A stretch of 64,000 nucleotides of DNA from CAIKMD01 sp036501365 (GTDB lineage Bacteria > Pseudomonadota > Alphaproteobacteria > ATCC43930 > CGMCC-115725): NCBI GenBank assembly GCA_036501365.1, contig DASYAL010000102.1, positions 124,001-188,000 on the forward strand, read 5' to 3'. Position numbers and translations under genes: made by a program. Under the pieces are notes generated by a model. It saw only the letters and a list, made by a program, of their open reading frames with translations, was not told the origin of the DNA and searched no databases. Below are positions 16,550 through 24,493 of the stretch, in pieces. Each line of letters opens with the position of its first letter. Position 1 is the stretch's first letter.

Positions 16550-17413
16550 ATGGCGACGACCATCCGGAATCCGATCGAATGGGGCTACGACCAGGTCAGG
16601 CACGCGGCATCCGGCATCGCCGTTACCGGCCGCGCGGTGCGCGGCGACCGCGAGCATGTGGCGGCGCCGGCGGTCCGCAAGATTCGCACGGCCGATCTCT
16701 GGGACGCGCTGGCGAAAGGCCTGGACGATTTCGGCACGTCGCGCACCGATGTGATCTTCCTGTGCATCATCTATCCGATCGCCGGCCTCGTTCTCGGCCG
16801 GCTTGCGGTCGGCTCGGGCATGTTCCCGCTGCTCTTCCCGCTGGTATCGGGCTTCGCGCTGATCGGCCCGTTCATCGCGGTCGGCGTCTATGAGTTGAGC
16901 CGGCAGCGCGAGGAGGGGCACGAAACGGATTGGGCGACGGCCTTCGCCGTGGTGCGCGCGCCGTCCTTCGCCGCGATCGTCGCGCTCGGCCTCGTGCTTG
17001 CCGCCATCTTTCTTGTCTGGCTGATTACAGCGCAGGCGATCTACGCCGTGACGCTGGGCGCGCAACAGCCGGCGTCGCTCGGCGCTTTTATCCGCGACGT
17101 GCTGACGACGCCGCGCGGCTGGGCCCTCGCCGCGATCGGCATTGGCATCGGTTTCATCTTCGCGCTCGTCGTCTTCGCCATCAGCGTCGTGTCATTTCCG
17201 CTGCTGCTCGACCGCGATGTCGGCCTCGGGACCGCCGTTGGCACCTCGTTGCGCGTCATCGCGGCGAATCCGGTGCCGATGGCGATCTGGGGCGCGATCA
17301 TCGCGGCCGGCCTCGTCGTGGGCTCGATACCGCTGCTGCTCGGGTTGATCATCGTCGTGCCGGTAATCGGCCATGCGAGCTGGCATCTCTATCGCAAGGC
17401 CGTGGCGCGATAG
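16550..17413 (+). CDS. DUF2189 family integral membrane protein
   Basis: A 287-residue protein. The ATG at 16550 is chosen over an upstream in-frame GTG because GGAGG (16537-16541) is then 8 nt away. A 65-residue soluble N-terminus ends with IRTADLWDALAKGLDDF, a typical DUF2189 opening. It is followed by about six membrane segments, paired as IIYPIAGLVLG / LLFPLVSGFALIGPFIAVGVYELS, FAAIVALGLVLAAIFLVWLI, and AAIGIGIGFIFALVVFAISVVSFPLLLD / IAAGLVVGSIPLLLGLIIVVPVIGH. The function is unknown; no link to the surrounding catabolic genes is evident. It is convergent with the SBP array, whose last stop is only 25 bp away. Confidence 0.88.
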   Translation: MATTIRNPIEWGYDQVRHAASGIAVTGRAVRGDREHVAAPAVRKIRTADLWDALAKGLDDFGTSRTDVIFLCIIYPIAGLVLGRLAVGSGMFPLLFPLVSGFALIGPFIAVGVYELSRQREEGHETDWATAFAVVRAPSFAAIVALGLVLAAIFLVWLITAQAIYAVTLGAQQPASLGAFIRDVLTTPRGWALAAIGIGIGFIFALVVFAISVVSFPLLLDRDVGLGTAVGTSLRVIAANPVPMAIWGAIIAAGLVVGSIPLLLGLIIVVPVIGHASWHLYRKAVAR

Positions 17414-17437
17414 GCACCGCGCTCTCGTCGATCGCGT

Positions 17438-18409
17438 TTAAGGCTTCACCGGCACGAATTGCGTCGTGAGCAGCTCGTCGGTCGCGGGCTTCTTGTCGAG
17501 CATGCCCATCTCGACGTAAGTGTCCTTCAGCACCTCGATCGCTTGCGGATCGAAGCTGCCGTCGTCCGACATCATCGCGATCTCGCCGTCATAGGTCTTG
17601 GTCATGACGGCGGTGCTCATATGCATCACATCGGACGAGATTTTGATGGTTTCGTCGCGATGGCTCTTCATGAAAGCGACCGCGGCGAAGAAGCCCTTAA
17701 GGAAGCGCGCGACTGTGTCGGGATGCTGCGCCACCAGATCTTTGCGCGCCATCAGCACGTGATTGTGAAAATGCGGCACATAGCTTCCCATCGTGGTGAC
17801 GATCTTGGCCTTGCCCTTTTCCTCGAGGGTCAACCCGCCTTCCGTCGCACCCATGAAGCCGTCGGTCTGATGTGTCTCCATCGCCGAGGCGCTGGCTTCG
17901 AAGCCGCCGAGCGCCACGGTGCGGATGCCGTCCGGTCCCCAGCCTTGCGCGACGGCCAGCCGCTTGATCAGCCATTGCGGGAACGAGCCGTTGGTCGCGA
18001 CGCCGAGAAGCCGGCCTTTGAGATCGGCGACCTTGTTGATCGACGAATCCGCGGCGACGACGACGGCGAAGTTGCTGGGGGCCCCGGCGACGGCGGCGAT
18101 GCCGACGACCGGCGAGCCTTTCGCGCCGAAGACCAGGCTGGTGCCGCCATCGATGCCGATATCGATGCTGTCCGAGATGAGGCCTTGCTGCAGTTTCGCC
18201 CCGCCGCTCATCGTCACGATGTCGACATCGACGCCGTTTTTGGCGAAGAGACCCTCCTTCACACCGATGTCCAGCGGGATCATCGCCCAAATCACATTGA
18301 TCGCCTTGCCGGCGCGAATCTTGTCGGCCGCATGCGCGCCCGCGAGCGGCGCCGCGACGATCGCCGCGGACAGGGCAAGAGCCAGCACGCGAGAGCGGGG
18401 AAACGTCAT
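17438..18409 (-). CDS. ABC transporter substrate-binding protein (right array, copy 8, promoter-distal)
   Basis: A 323-residue periplasmic SBP with a signal peptide ending GAHA-AD. Subfamily features: IPLDIGVKEGLFAKNGVDVD, GGAKLQQGLISDSIDIGIDGG (a variant cleft start), GWGPDGI, loop TVALGGFEASASAMETHQTD, GFMGATEGGLTLEE, ARFLKGFFAAVAFM, and C-terminal LLTTQFVPVKP. The loop and GFMGATE segment are nearly the same as in copy 6 (19370-20434), so the two may bind similar ligands. The ATG (18409) follows the upstream gene by 10 bp and its GAGGCGAC ribosome site overlaps that gene's stop. It is the last gene of the eight-gene array. Confidence 0.9.
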   Translation of the reverse strand: MTFPRSRVLALALSAAIVAAPLAGAHAADKIRAGKAINVIWAMIPLDIGVKEGLFAKNGVDVDIVTMSGGAKLQQGLISDSIDIGIDGGTSLVFGAKGSPVVGIAAVAGAPSNFAVVVAADSSINKVADLKGRLLGVATNGSFPQWLIKRLAVAQGWGPDGIRTVALGGFEASASAMETHQTDGFMGATEGGLTLEEKGKAKIVTTMGSYVPHFHNHVLMARKDLVAQHPDTVARFLKGFFAAVAFMKSHRDETIKISSDVMHMSTAVMTKTYDGEIAMMSDDGSFDPQAIEVLKDTYVEMGMLDKKPATDELLTTQFVPVKP

Positions 18410-18419
18410 CGTTGTCGCC

Positions 18420-19370
18420 TCAGGGCTTTACGGGGACGAACCGGGTCGTCAGGATCTGATCGTCGCGCGGCTTCTCGGTGAGCATTCCCATCTCGATGAA
18501 GGATTGCTTCAACGCATCGATCGCCGACGGATCGAAATGCCCGTCATCCGACAGCTCCGGGCGCTCAATATCATAAACGCGATCGACGAGCGCGCGGTCA
18601 TGATGCAGTACGCGCGCCGCAATATCCCCGGTCTTTTCCTTGTTGGCTTTGATGAACGCGATCGAGGCGAAAAGCCCCGTGAGGAAGCGGCGGAGCACGT
18701 CCGGGCTCTGCTGCACGAAATCGGTGCGCGCGAAGATCATTTCGGCGTGATAGTTGGGCGCGAACTGACCCATTTGCGTCACGATGCGCCCGATCCCCTG
18801 CTGTTCGAGCAAAAGTCCCGTGGCCGTGGCCGTCATCATCGCGTCGACCTGGCGCGTCCGCAGCGCCGAGAGGCTCGCATCGGGCGAGCCAACCGAGATG
18901 CTGCGGATGCCGTCCGCGCCCCAGCCCTCGACAACGGCGAGATGTTTCACCAACCATTCCGGCAAGCCGCCGGTGGTCGCCCCCGAGACCAGCTTGCCTT
19001 TCAAGTCCGCGACCGTCTTGATCGGCGAATCCGCGAGCACCACGACCGAGAAATTGCGCGGCGCATTGCCCAAGACGGCGACCGCGATGGTCGGCGCGCC
19101 TTTGACCGAGAGCGCGGCGCCCGAATTGCCGGCGAGGCCGACATCGAGGCTGCCGGCGGTGAGGCCCTGTTGCACGCGCGCCTCGCCGCTCATGGTCGAG
19201 ATTTCGACATCGACGTCGTATTTGGCGAAGATGCCCTCTTCGACTCCGACATCGAGTGGGAGGAACACCCACTGGCTGCCGACGGCTTTTGCAGCGCGCA
19301 CCTTGTCCGCGGCTTGCGCCGGGAGGATCGCGAGCAAAGCGATCGCGGCGACGATCGCTGCCTTCCACAT
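18420..19370 (-). CDS. ABC transporter substrate-binding protein (right array, copy 7)
   Basis: A 316-residue SBP. The ATG at 19370 shares one base with the stop of the upstream copy (TGATG); a TTG one codon earlier is also open. The signal peptide is short (MWKAAIVAAIALLAILPAQA-AD). Mature text: VFLPLDVGVEEGIFAKYDVDVE, GLAGNSGAAL in place of the usual GLGSGPAMAF, TTGGLPEWLV, GWGADGI, loop SISVGSPDASLSALRTRQVD and MMTATATGLLLEQQGIG. It ends LTTRFVPVKP. The unusual cleft entrance and the TATATG segment mark it as one of the more diverged right-array copies. Confidence 0.9.
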   Translation of the reverse strand: MWKAAIVAAIALLAILPAQAADKVRAAKAVGSQWVFLPLDVGVEEGIFAKYDVDVEISTMSGEARVQQGLTAGSLDVGLAGNSGAALSVKGAPTIAVAVLGNAPRNFSVVVLADSPIKTVADLKGKLVSGATTGGLPEWLVKHLAVVEGWGADGIRSISVGSPDASLSALRTRQVDAMMTATATGLLLEQQGIGRIVTQMGQFAPNYHAEMIFARTDFVQQSPDVLRRFLTGLFASIAFIKANKEKTGDIAARVLHHDRALVDRVYDIERPELSDDGHFDPSAIDALKQSFIEMGMLTEKPRDDQILTTRFVPVKP

Positions 19371-20434
19371 CAAGGCTTCACCGGCACGAACCGGGTGGTG
19401 AAGAGCTTGTCGTCGGGCGGGCGTTCGCTGAGGATGCCCATCTCGACGAAGGAATCCTTGAGCAGCTTGATCCCGTCGGGATCGAAGGTTCCATCGTCCG
19501 ACAGCATCGACAGCTCGTCGTCATAGGTGCGGTCCATGACGGCGGGGCTCTGGTGCAGCACGCGCGTCGCGGCCGCCGTCGCCTCCGCCTTGTGGTGCTT
19601 CACATAGGCGATCGAGGCGAACATGCCTTTGAGGAAGCGCTCGATCAGGTCGGGGTGCTCGGCGACCAGATCGGTGCGCGTCGAGACCACCTGGGTGATC
19701 AGATGCGGCGCGTATTGTTCCATATTGGTGATGATGCGCCCGCGCTTTTCCTCTTCGAGCTTCAGCCCCGCTTCGGTCGCGCCCATGAAGCCATCGACCT
19801 GATGGGCGAGCGTCGCGGCAAGGCTCGCCTCGAAGCCGCCGGTCGCGGTGGTGCGGATGCCGTTGACGCCCCAGCCCTCATGTAGCGACAGGCGCTTGAT
19901 CAGCCATTCGGGCAGCGAGCCGGCGGTCGCGGTCGCGAGCAGCCGGCCTTTGAGATCGGCAACGGTCTTGATGTCCGAATCGGCGGCGACGTTGACCGAG
20001 AAGTTGCGCGGCGCGCCGGCATAGGCGGCGACGGCGATGGCCGGCGAGCCTTTCATCGACAGCGCCATCGAGGTACCGCTGGCGAGACCGATATCGATGC
20101 TTTTCGCGATCAGCGCCTGCTGGAACTTGGCGTCGCCCGGCAGCACCGAGATCTGCACGTCGAGCCCATATTTGGCGAAGATGCCCTGCTCGACGCCGAT
20201 ATCGAGCGGCGTGTAGATCCATAGCACGTCGATCGCCTTGCCGACATGGAGCGTGTCGGCGGCGCGCGCCGGCAATGTCGCGAGAAGCGCGAGCGCCGCC
20301 GCGGCGATGAGACAGGCTCTGAGGTCATTGCGAGGAGCAAAGCGACGAAGCAATCCAGGGATCTTTGCGACTGGATTGCTTCGGCCTCGACAAGCTCGGC
20401 CTCGCAATGACGAAGTTTCTAGCTGCGCCGGCAT
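19370..20434 (-). CDS. ABC transporter substrate-binding protein (right array, copy 6) with repeat in its 5' end
   Basis: From the ATG at 20434 the product is 354 residues, about 27 longer than its paralogs. The excess (residues 8-36) is arginine-rich and encoded by an 88-bp palindromic repeat (20324-20411) lying between the ATG and the hydrophobic signal core LIAAAALALLATLPARA-AD. A TTG at 20353 inside the repeat would give a normal 327 residues but lacks a clear ribosome site; the ATG has only a weak AGGG at 9 nt. Either way the export signal is altered. The mature part is intact: TPLDIGVEQGIFAKYGLDVQ, GWGVNGI, loop TTATGGFEAS, GFMGATEAGLKLEE, FTTRFVPVKP. Confidence 0.82.
   Translation of the reverse strand: MPAQLETSSLRGRACRGRSNPVAKIPGLLRRFAPRNDLRACLIAAAALALLATLPARAADTLHVGKAIDVLWIYTPLDIGVEQGIFAKYGLDVQISVLPGDAKFQQALIAKSIDIGLASGTSMALSMKGSPAIAVAAYAGAPRNFSVNVAADSDIKTVADLKGRLLATATAGSLPEWLIKRLSLHEGWGVNGIRTTATGGFEASLAATLAHQVDGFMGATEAGLKLEEEKRGRIITNMEQYAPHLITQVVSTRTDLVAEHPDLIERFLKGMFASIAYVKHHKAEATAAATRVLHQSPAVMDRTYDDELSMLSDDGTFDPDGIKLLKDSFVEMGILSERPPDDKLFTTRFVPVKP
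20324..20411. repeat. 88-bp palindromic intergenic-type repeat inside an SBP 5' end
   Basis: Outer arms GTCATTGCGAGG (20324-20335) and CCTCGCAATGAC (20400-20411) are perfect 12-bp complements. Inner arms AAGCAATCCAG (20348-20358) and CTGGATTGCTT (20371-20381) are perfect 11-bp complements. Elements of this exact style are widely dispersed between genes in alphaproteobacterial genomes (established from general knowledge). Its reading in the minus frame is open and in phase with the downstream SBP, so it adds codons instead of breaking the gene. Confidence 0.85.
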
Positions 20435-20445
20435 TTGAACAAACC

Positions 20446-21420
20446 CTAAGGCTTCACGGGCACGAATTGGGTCGTGAAGAGCTCGTCATTGGGCGGCTTG
20501 TGATCGAGGATGCCCATCTCGACAAAGGAGTCCTTGATCACCTCGACGGCTGCGGGATCGAAATGCCCGTCATCTTCGAACATCGAGATCTCGTAGTCAT
20601 AGGTGCGGTCCATCACCGCCTTGGATTGATGCAGAACGTCCATCGCGATCTCGGTGGTCTTCGCCTTGTTCGCTTTCTCGAAGGCAATGGTGGCGAAGAA
20701 GCCCTTGAGGAAGCGGTTGACCAGATCGGGCTTGTCCGCGATCAGGTCCTTGCGCGCATAGACGACATGGGTGATGAATTTCGGCGCGTATTTCTCCATG
20801 CCGACGAGGACCTTGCCGTCGCCGCGTTCTTCGAGCCCGTAGCCCGCCTCGATCGCAGCCATGATGCCGTCGATCTGGCCGGTCCTGAGCGCGGCGAGCG
20901 ACGGCGTGAAACCGCCGAGCGCCACGGTCTTGACCCCATCTTTGCCCCAGCCTTCCTGCACCGCGAGACGATGGGCGAGCCAATCGGTCAGCGAGCCGGC
21001 GGTGGTGACCGCGAGCAGCTTGCCCTTGAGATCGGCGACGGTCTTGATCGGCGAATTGGCGCCCACCACGACCGAGATGTTGCGCGGCTCGGCGGCGAAA
21101 GCGGCAACGGCGAAGACGGGCGCGCCTTTGGCGACAAAGGCCATGGATGGACCGCTGCCGAGGCCGAAATCGATGCTCTTGGCGGCAAGTGCCTGCTGCA
21201 CCTTGGCATCGCCGCCCAAGGCGGTGATTTCGACGTCGATTCCGTATTTAGCGAAAATGCCTTCGCGCATGCCGGTGTCGAGCACGACGAAGGTCCAGGC
21301 GACGTCGGCCGATTTGGCCGCGACCACATGATCAAGGGCCTGCGCGGGAGCCAGATTCAACGCCAGCACCGCAACCGCTGCGACCGCGCTGCTTAAAGCC
21401 CATTTGCCAAAACGATTCAT
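20446..21420 (-). CDS. ABC transporter substrate-binding protein (right array, copy 5)
   Basis: A 324-residue SBP. The ATG (21420) is preceded by a good GGGGAGAGG site, and a 94-bp gap separates it from the upstream copy, the widest gap inside the right array, so an internal promoter is possible. The signal peptide ends PAQA-LD. Features: VVLDTGMREGIFAKYGIDVE, GLGSGPSMAF, TTAGSLTDWLAHRL (TDW instead of TEW), GWGKDGV, loop TVALGGFTPSLAALRTGQID, GIMAAIEAGYGLEERGDG, NRFLKGFFATIAF and LFTTQFVPVKP. The 11-bp gap to copy 6 suggests co-translation. Confidence 0.9.
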   Translation of the reverse strand: MNRFGKWALSSAVAAVAVLALNLAPAQALDHVVAAKSADVAWTFVVLDTGMREGIFAKYGIDVEITALGGDAKVQQALAAKSIDFGLGSGPSMAFVAKGAPVFAVAAFAAEPRNISVVVGANSPIKTVADLKGKLLAVTTAGSLTDWLAHRLAVQEGWGKDGVKTVALGGFTPSLAALRTGQIDGIMAAIEAGYGLEERGDGKVLVGMEKYAPKFITHVVYARKDLIADKPDLVNRFLKGFFATIAFEKANKAKTTEIAMDVLHQSKAVMDRTYDYEISMFEDDGHFDPAAVEVIKDSFVEMGILDHKPPNDELFTTQFVPVKP

Positions 21421-21514
21421 CGCCGCCCTCTCCCCGTAATTCTTGTTGCTTCGACCGTTTTATCGAAGCCGAGAATAGTTGACGCGCTCCGCGCTGTCGA
21501 TCCCGCGCGGCGCG

Positions 21515-22477
21515 TTACGGCTTCACCGGCGTGAAGCGGGTGGTGAAAAGCTGATCGTCGCCGGGCTTCCGGTCGAGGATGCCCATGTCGATGAAGGAAT
21601 CCTTGAGGATCGCGACCGCCTTGGGATCGAAACGTCCGTCGTCGCTGAGGATCGCCGCCTCGTGATCGTAGATCTTCTCGAAGACCGCAGGGCTCTCGTT
21701 GAGCAGCGGCGCCATGAAAGCCGCGGTCGCGGCCTTGTTCGCCTTGGCGTAACGGATCGAGGCAAAGAAGCCCTTGAGGAAGCGCGCGACGAGATCGGGG
21801 TTGCTGGCCACCAGATCTTTGCGCGCGAACACCACATGGGTCATGAAATCCGGCACGAAGGTCTCCGCGCCGGCAAGCACGCGCGCCTGGCCCTTATCGG
21901 CGAGGATGTAGGCGTTCTCGGTGCCGGTCATCATTGCATCGACCTGATGGGTGAAGAGCGCGCCGTTCATCGCCGCGCCGGCGCCGAGCGCGATCGTCTT
22001 GATGCCGTCGGGTCCCCAGCCTTCGTGGACGCTGAGGCGCTTCACCAGCCATTCGGTCAGGGAGCCGGTCGTGCTGATGGCCAGCGTCTTGCCCTTGAGG
22101 TCGGCGACGGAGTTGAGCGGCGAATTCGCCGTCGTCGCGACCGCGATCGTGCCGGGCGGCCCGGCGAACACCGCGACCGCAATGGTCGGCGACCCTTTCA
22201 CCTCGAAAGCCATCGCCGGACCGCTGCCGAGGCCGACATCGATGGCGTCGGCGGCGAAGGCCTGTTGCAGCTTGGCGTCGCCGGTGAAGGCGGTGATCTC
22301 GAGGTCGACGTTGTATTTGGCGAAGATGCCCTCATGCGTGCCGAGCTCGAGCATCGACATCGGGAACGAGACCTGGACCGCCTTGCCGGCGCGCAGCTTG
22401 TCGGCGGCCGCCGCGGGGCCGTTCGCGGCGGCAAGCGCGATCAGGCAAAGCGCCGCCGCGGCGCTGCGGGCTTTCAT
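21515..22477 (-). CDS. ABC transporter substrate-binding protein (right array, copy 4)
   Basis: A 320-residue SBP with signal peptide ending GPAAA-AD. Features: FPMSMLELGTHEGIFAKYNVDLE (the LDIG/LDVG motif is replaced by LELG), GLGSGPAMAFEVKG, TTGSLTEWLVKRLS, GWGPDGI, loop TIALGAGAAMNGALFTHQVD and AMMTGTENAYILADKGQ, then ARFLKGFFASIRYA and LFTTRFTPVKP. It starts 12 bp after the stop of copy 3. The GAGAAM loop and the TGTENAY segment occur in no other copy, so ligand preference is expected to differ. Confidence 0.9.
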   Translation of the reverse strand: MKARSAAAALCLIALAAANGPAAAADKLRAGKAVQVSFPMSMLELGTHEGIFAKYNVDLEITAFTGDAKLQQAFAADAIDVGLGSGPAMAFEVKGSPTIAVAVFAGPPGTIAVATTANSPLNSVADLKGKTLAISTTGSLTEWLVKRLSVHEGWGPDGIKTIALGAGAAMNGALFTHQVDAMMTGTENAYILADKGQARVLAGAETFVPDFMTHVVFARKDLVASNPDLVARFLKGFFASIRYAKANKAATAAFMAPLLNESPAVFEKIYDHEAAILSDDGRFDPKAVAILKDSFIDMGILDRKPGDDQLFTTRFTPVKP

Positions 22478-22488
22478 CGGCCGCGCCT

Positions 22489-23451
22489 TCAGGGCTTCAC
22501 CGGCAGGAACTGCCGCGTCAGCATCTGATCGTCGTTCGGTTTCTTATCGAGGATGCCGAGATCGACGAAGGAATCCTTGATCAGCGCGAGGCCCTGCGGA
22601 TCGAATTCGCCGTCCATCACCATCATCGGCATCTCGACGTCGTAGGTCTTATCCAGCACCGCCGGGCTCTCATTGAGGATCGGCTGGACGATCGCCAGCG
22701 ACGCCGCCTTGTTCGCCTTGATCCATTGCAGCGAGGCGAAGAAGCCTTTGAGGAAGCGACTGACCTCGTCGGGATCGCTGGCGATCAGATCCTTGCGGGC
22801 GAAGATCACATGGGTGACGAAATGCGGCACGAACTTCTCCATGCCGACCAGCACGCGGCCCTCATGCTTCTCTTCGAGCTGGAAGCCGTTCTCGAGCGCG
22901 CCCATCACGCCGTCGACCTGGCCCGCGCGCAGCGCCGCGGTCTGCTGCACCGCGTCGCCGATCGCGACGCGGCGGATGCCGTCGGGACCCCAACCCTCGG
23001 TCGTCGAAATCTTCTTCACCAGCCATTCGGTGAGCGAGCCCGTCGTGCTGATCGCGAGCAGCTTGCCCTTCAGGTCGGCGACGGTCTTGATCGGCGAATT
23101 CTCGCCCACGGTCACGGCGATGTTGCGCGGCTCGTTGGCGAAGGCGGCGACGGCGAGGATCGGCGCGCCCTTCACCGCGAAGGCCATCGCCGGGCCGCTG
23201 CCGAGACCGAATTGGAGGCTGCCGGAAAGCAAGCCCTGCTGCAGCTTGGCGTCGCCCGAGAAGGCGGCGCTCTCCACGTCGAGCCCGTATTTGGCGAAGA
23301 TGCCTTCATGGACGCCGACATCGATCGGCGTGAAGGTCCAGGCGGTGCCGACCGCCTTTCCGACAACGACTTTGTCGGCCGCTTGCGCCGGCGCGACGAG
23401 GCCGATGCCGAGGATCAACGCGGCAAGCGCTGCAAAAGGACGCGCGCTCAT
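22489..23451 (-). CDS. ABC transporter substrate-binding protein (right array, copy 3)
   Basis: A 320-residue SBP. The frame is open upstream through the neighbouring gene, but the ATG at 23451 overlapping that gene's stop (ATGA) starts a good signal peptide (MSARPFAALAALILGIGLVAPAQA-AD). Features: TPIDVGVHEGIFAKYGLDVE, FGLGSGPAMAFAVKG, TTGSLTEWLVKKIS, GWGPDGI, loop RVAIGDAVQQTAALRAGQVD, GVMGALENGFQLEEKHEG, SRFLKGFFASLQWI and MLTRQFLPVKP. TRQFLP in the C-terminal tail is a small departure from the subfamily consensus TTRFVP. Confidence 0.9.
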   Translation of the reverse strand: MSARPFAALAALILGIGLVAPAQAADKVVVGKAVGTAWTFTPIDVGVHEGIFAKYGLDVESAAFSGDAKLQQGLLSGSLQFGLGSGPAMAFAVKGAPILAVAAFANEPRNIAVTVGENSPIKTVADLKGKLLAISTTGSLTEWLVKKISTTEGWGPDGIRRVAIGDAVQQTAALRAGQVDGVMGALENGFQLEEKHEGRVLVGMEKFVPHFVTHVIFARKDLIASDPDEVSRFLKGFFASLQWIKANKAASLAIVQPILNESPAVLDKTYDVEMPMMVMDGEFDPQGLALIKDSFVDLGILDKKPNDDQMLTRQFLPVKP

Positions 23452-24404
23452 GGCGTCACCGGCACGAAACGGGTGGTGAGGATGTCGCCGGTCGCCGGCT
23501 TCTTGTCGAGGATGCCCATATCGAGGAAGGACGTCTTCAGCACCTCGATCGCCTGCGGATCGAAATGGCCGTCGCTTTCGAGCCATGGCGCCAACTCGTC
23601 GTAGATGCGACTCATGATCTCGGGGGTGTTGTGCAGTTCGCGCACCGCGATGTGCGTCGTCTCGTCCTTATGGGTTTTCATGAAAGCGATCCCTGCGAAG
23701 AAGCCCTTGAGGAAGCGCTCAACCAGATCGGGGTTGTTCTGGATGAGGTCGTTGCGCGCGAAGATCACATGCGCGTGGAAATGCGGCGCGAATTGCGCGA
23801 GGCTGAAGGCGACATGGCCGTCGTGATGGCTGTCGAGCAGATAGCCGACTTCCGGCGGCCCGGTCATGGCATCGGCCTGATGCGTCTTGATCGCGGCGAC
23901 GTTGGCGTCGATCGAGCCCTGGCCGGCGGTGCGGATACCGTCCTTGCCCCAGCCTTGCTGGATCGACATCTGCCACACCAGCCATTCGCTGATCGAGCCG
24001 ACGCCGGGCATCACCACGAGCTTGCCTTTGAGGTCGCGCGGCGCTTTGACTGGCGAATCCGCGGCGACGATGATCGTCACCGTCTTGGGCTCGCCGGCGA
24101 AAGCGGCGACGGCGCGCACCGGCGCGCCCTTGGCCGCGAAGGCCATGGCGGCGCCGCTGCCGAGACCGAAATCAATGCTGCCCGCGGTCATCGCCTGCTG
24201 CAGCTTGGCGTCGCTGCCGTTGTTGGTGATGTCGAGATCGATGCCGTATTTCGGCCAGATCCCTTCCTCGATGCCGATCTGCAGTGGCAGGAACGCCCAG
24301 AGCGCGACCGCGGTACCGGCATGGACTTTGTCGAGCGCATCGGCGCGCGGCGCCGATATCGCGGCTGCAACCAAAGCTAGAGCGAGCGCTCGCGTCCATC
24401 GCAT
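23448..24404 (-). CDS. ABC transporter substrate-binding protein (right array, copy 2)
   Basis: A 318-residue SBP with a strong GGGAGG site 7 nt before the ATG (24404) and a signal peptide ending ADA-LD. Features: LPLQIGIEEGIWPKYGIDLD (WPKYG in place of FAKYG), GLGSGAAMAFAAKG, PGVGSISEWLVWQMS, GWGKDGI, loop TAGQGSIDANVAAIKTHQAD, PPEVGYLLDSHHDGHVAFSLAQFAPHFHAH, ERFLKGFFAGIAF and LTTRFVPVTP. The QGS-AN loop, the PLEVG/PPEVG and PHFHAH segments and the VPVTP tail are shared only with its neighbour at 24494, so the two are a recent tandem pair. Confidence 0.9.
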   Translation of the reverse strand: MRWTRALALALVAAAISAPRADALDKVHAGTAVALWAFLPLQIGIEEGIWPKYGIDLDITNNGSDAKLQQAMTAGSIDFGLGSGAAMAFAAKGAPVRAVAAFAGEPKTVTIIVAADSPVKAPRDLKGKLVVMPGVGSISEWLVWQMSIQQGWGKDGIRTAGQGSIDANVAAIKTHQADAMTGPPEVGYLLDSHHDGHVAFSLAQFAPHFHAHVIFARNDLIQNNPDLVERFLKGFFAGIAFMKTHKDETTHIAVRELHNTPEIMSRIYDELAPWLESDGHFDPQAIEVLKTSFLDMGILDKKPATGDILTTRFVPVTP

Positions 24405-24493
24405 CGACGTTCCTCCCTTTTTTGCGAAATTACGGCAAGCGCCGCGGCCTGTCGATCTCCTGTCGTCCGATCTCTTGTCGCCACGGGCTCGCG

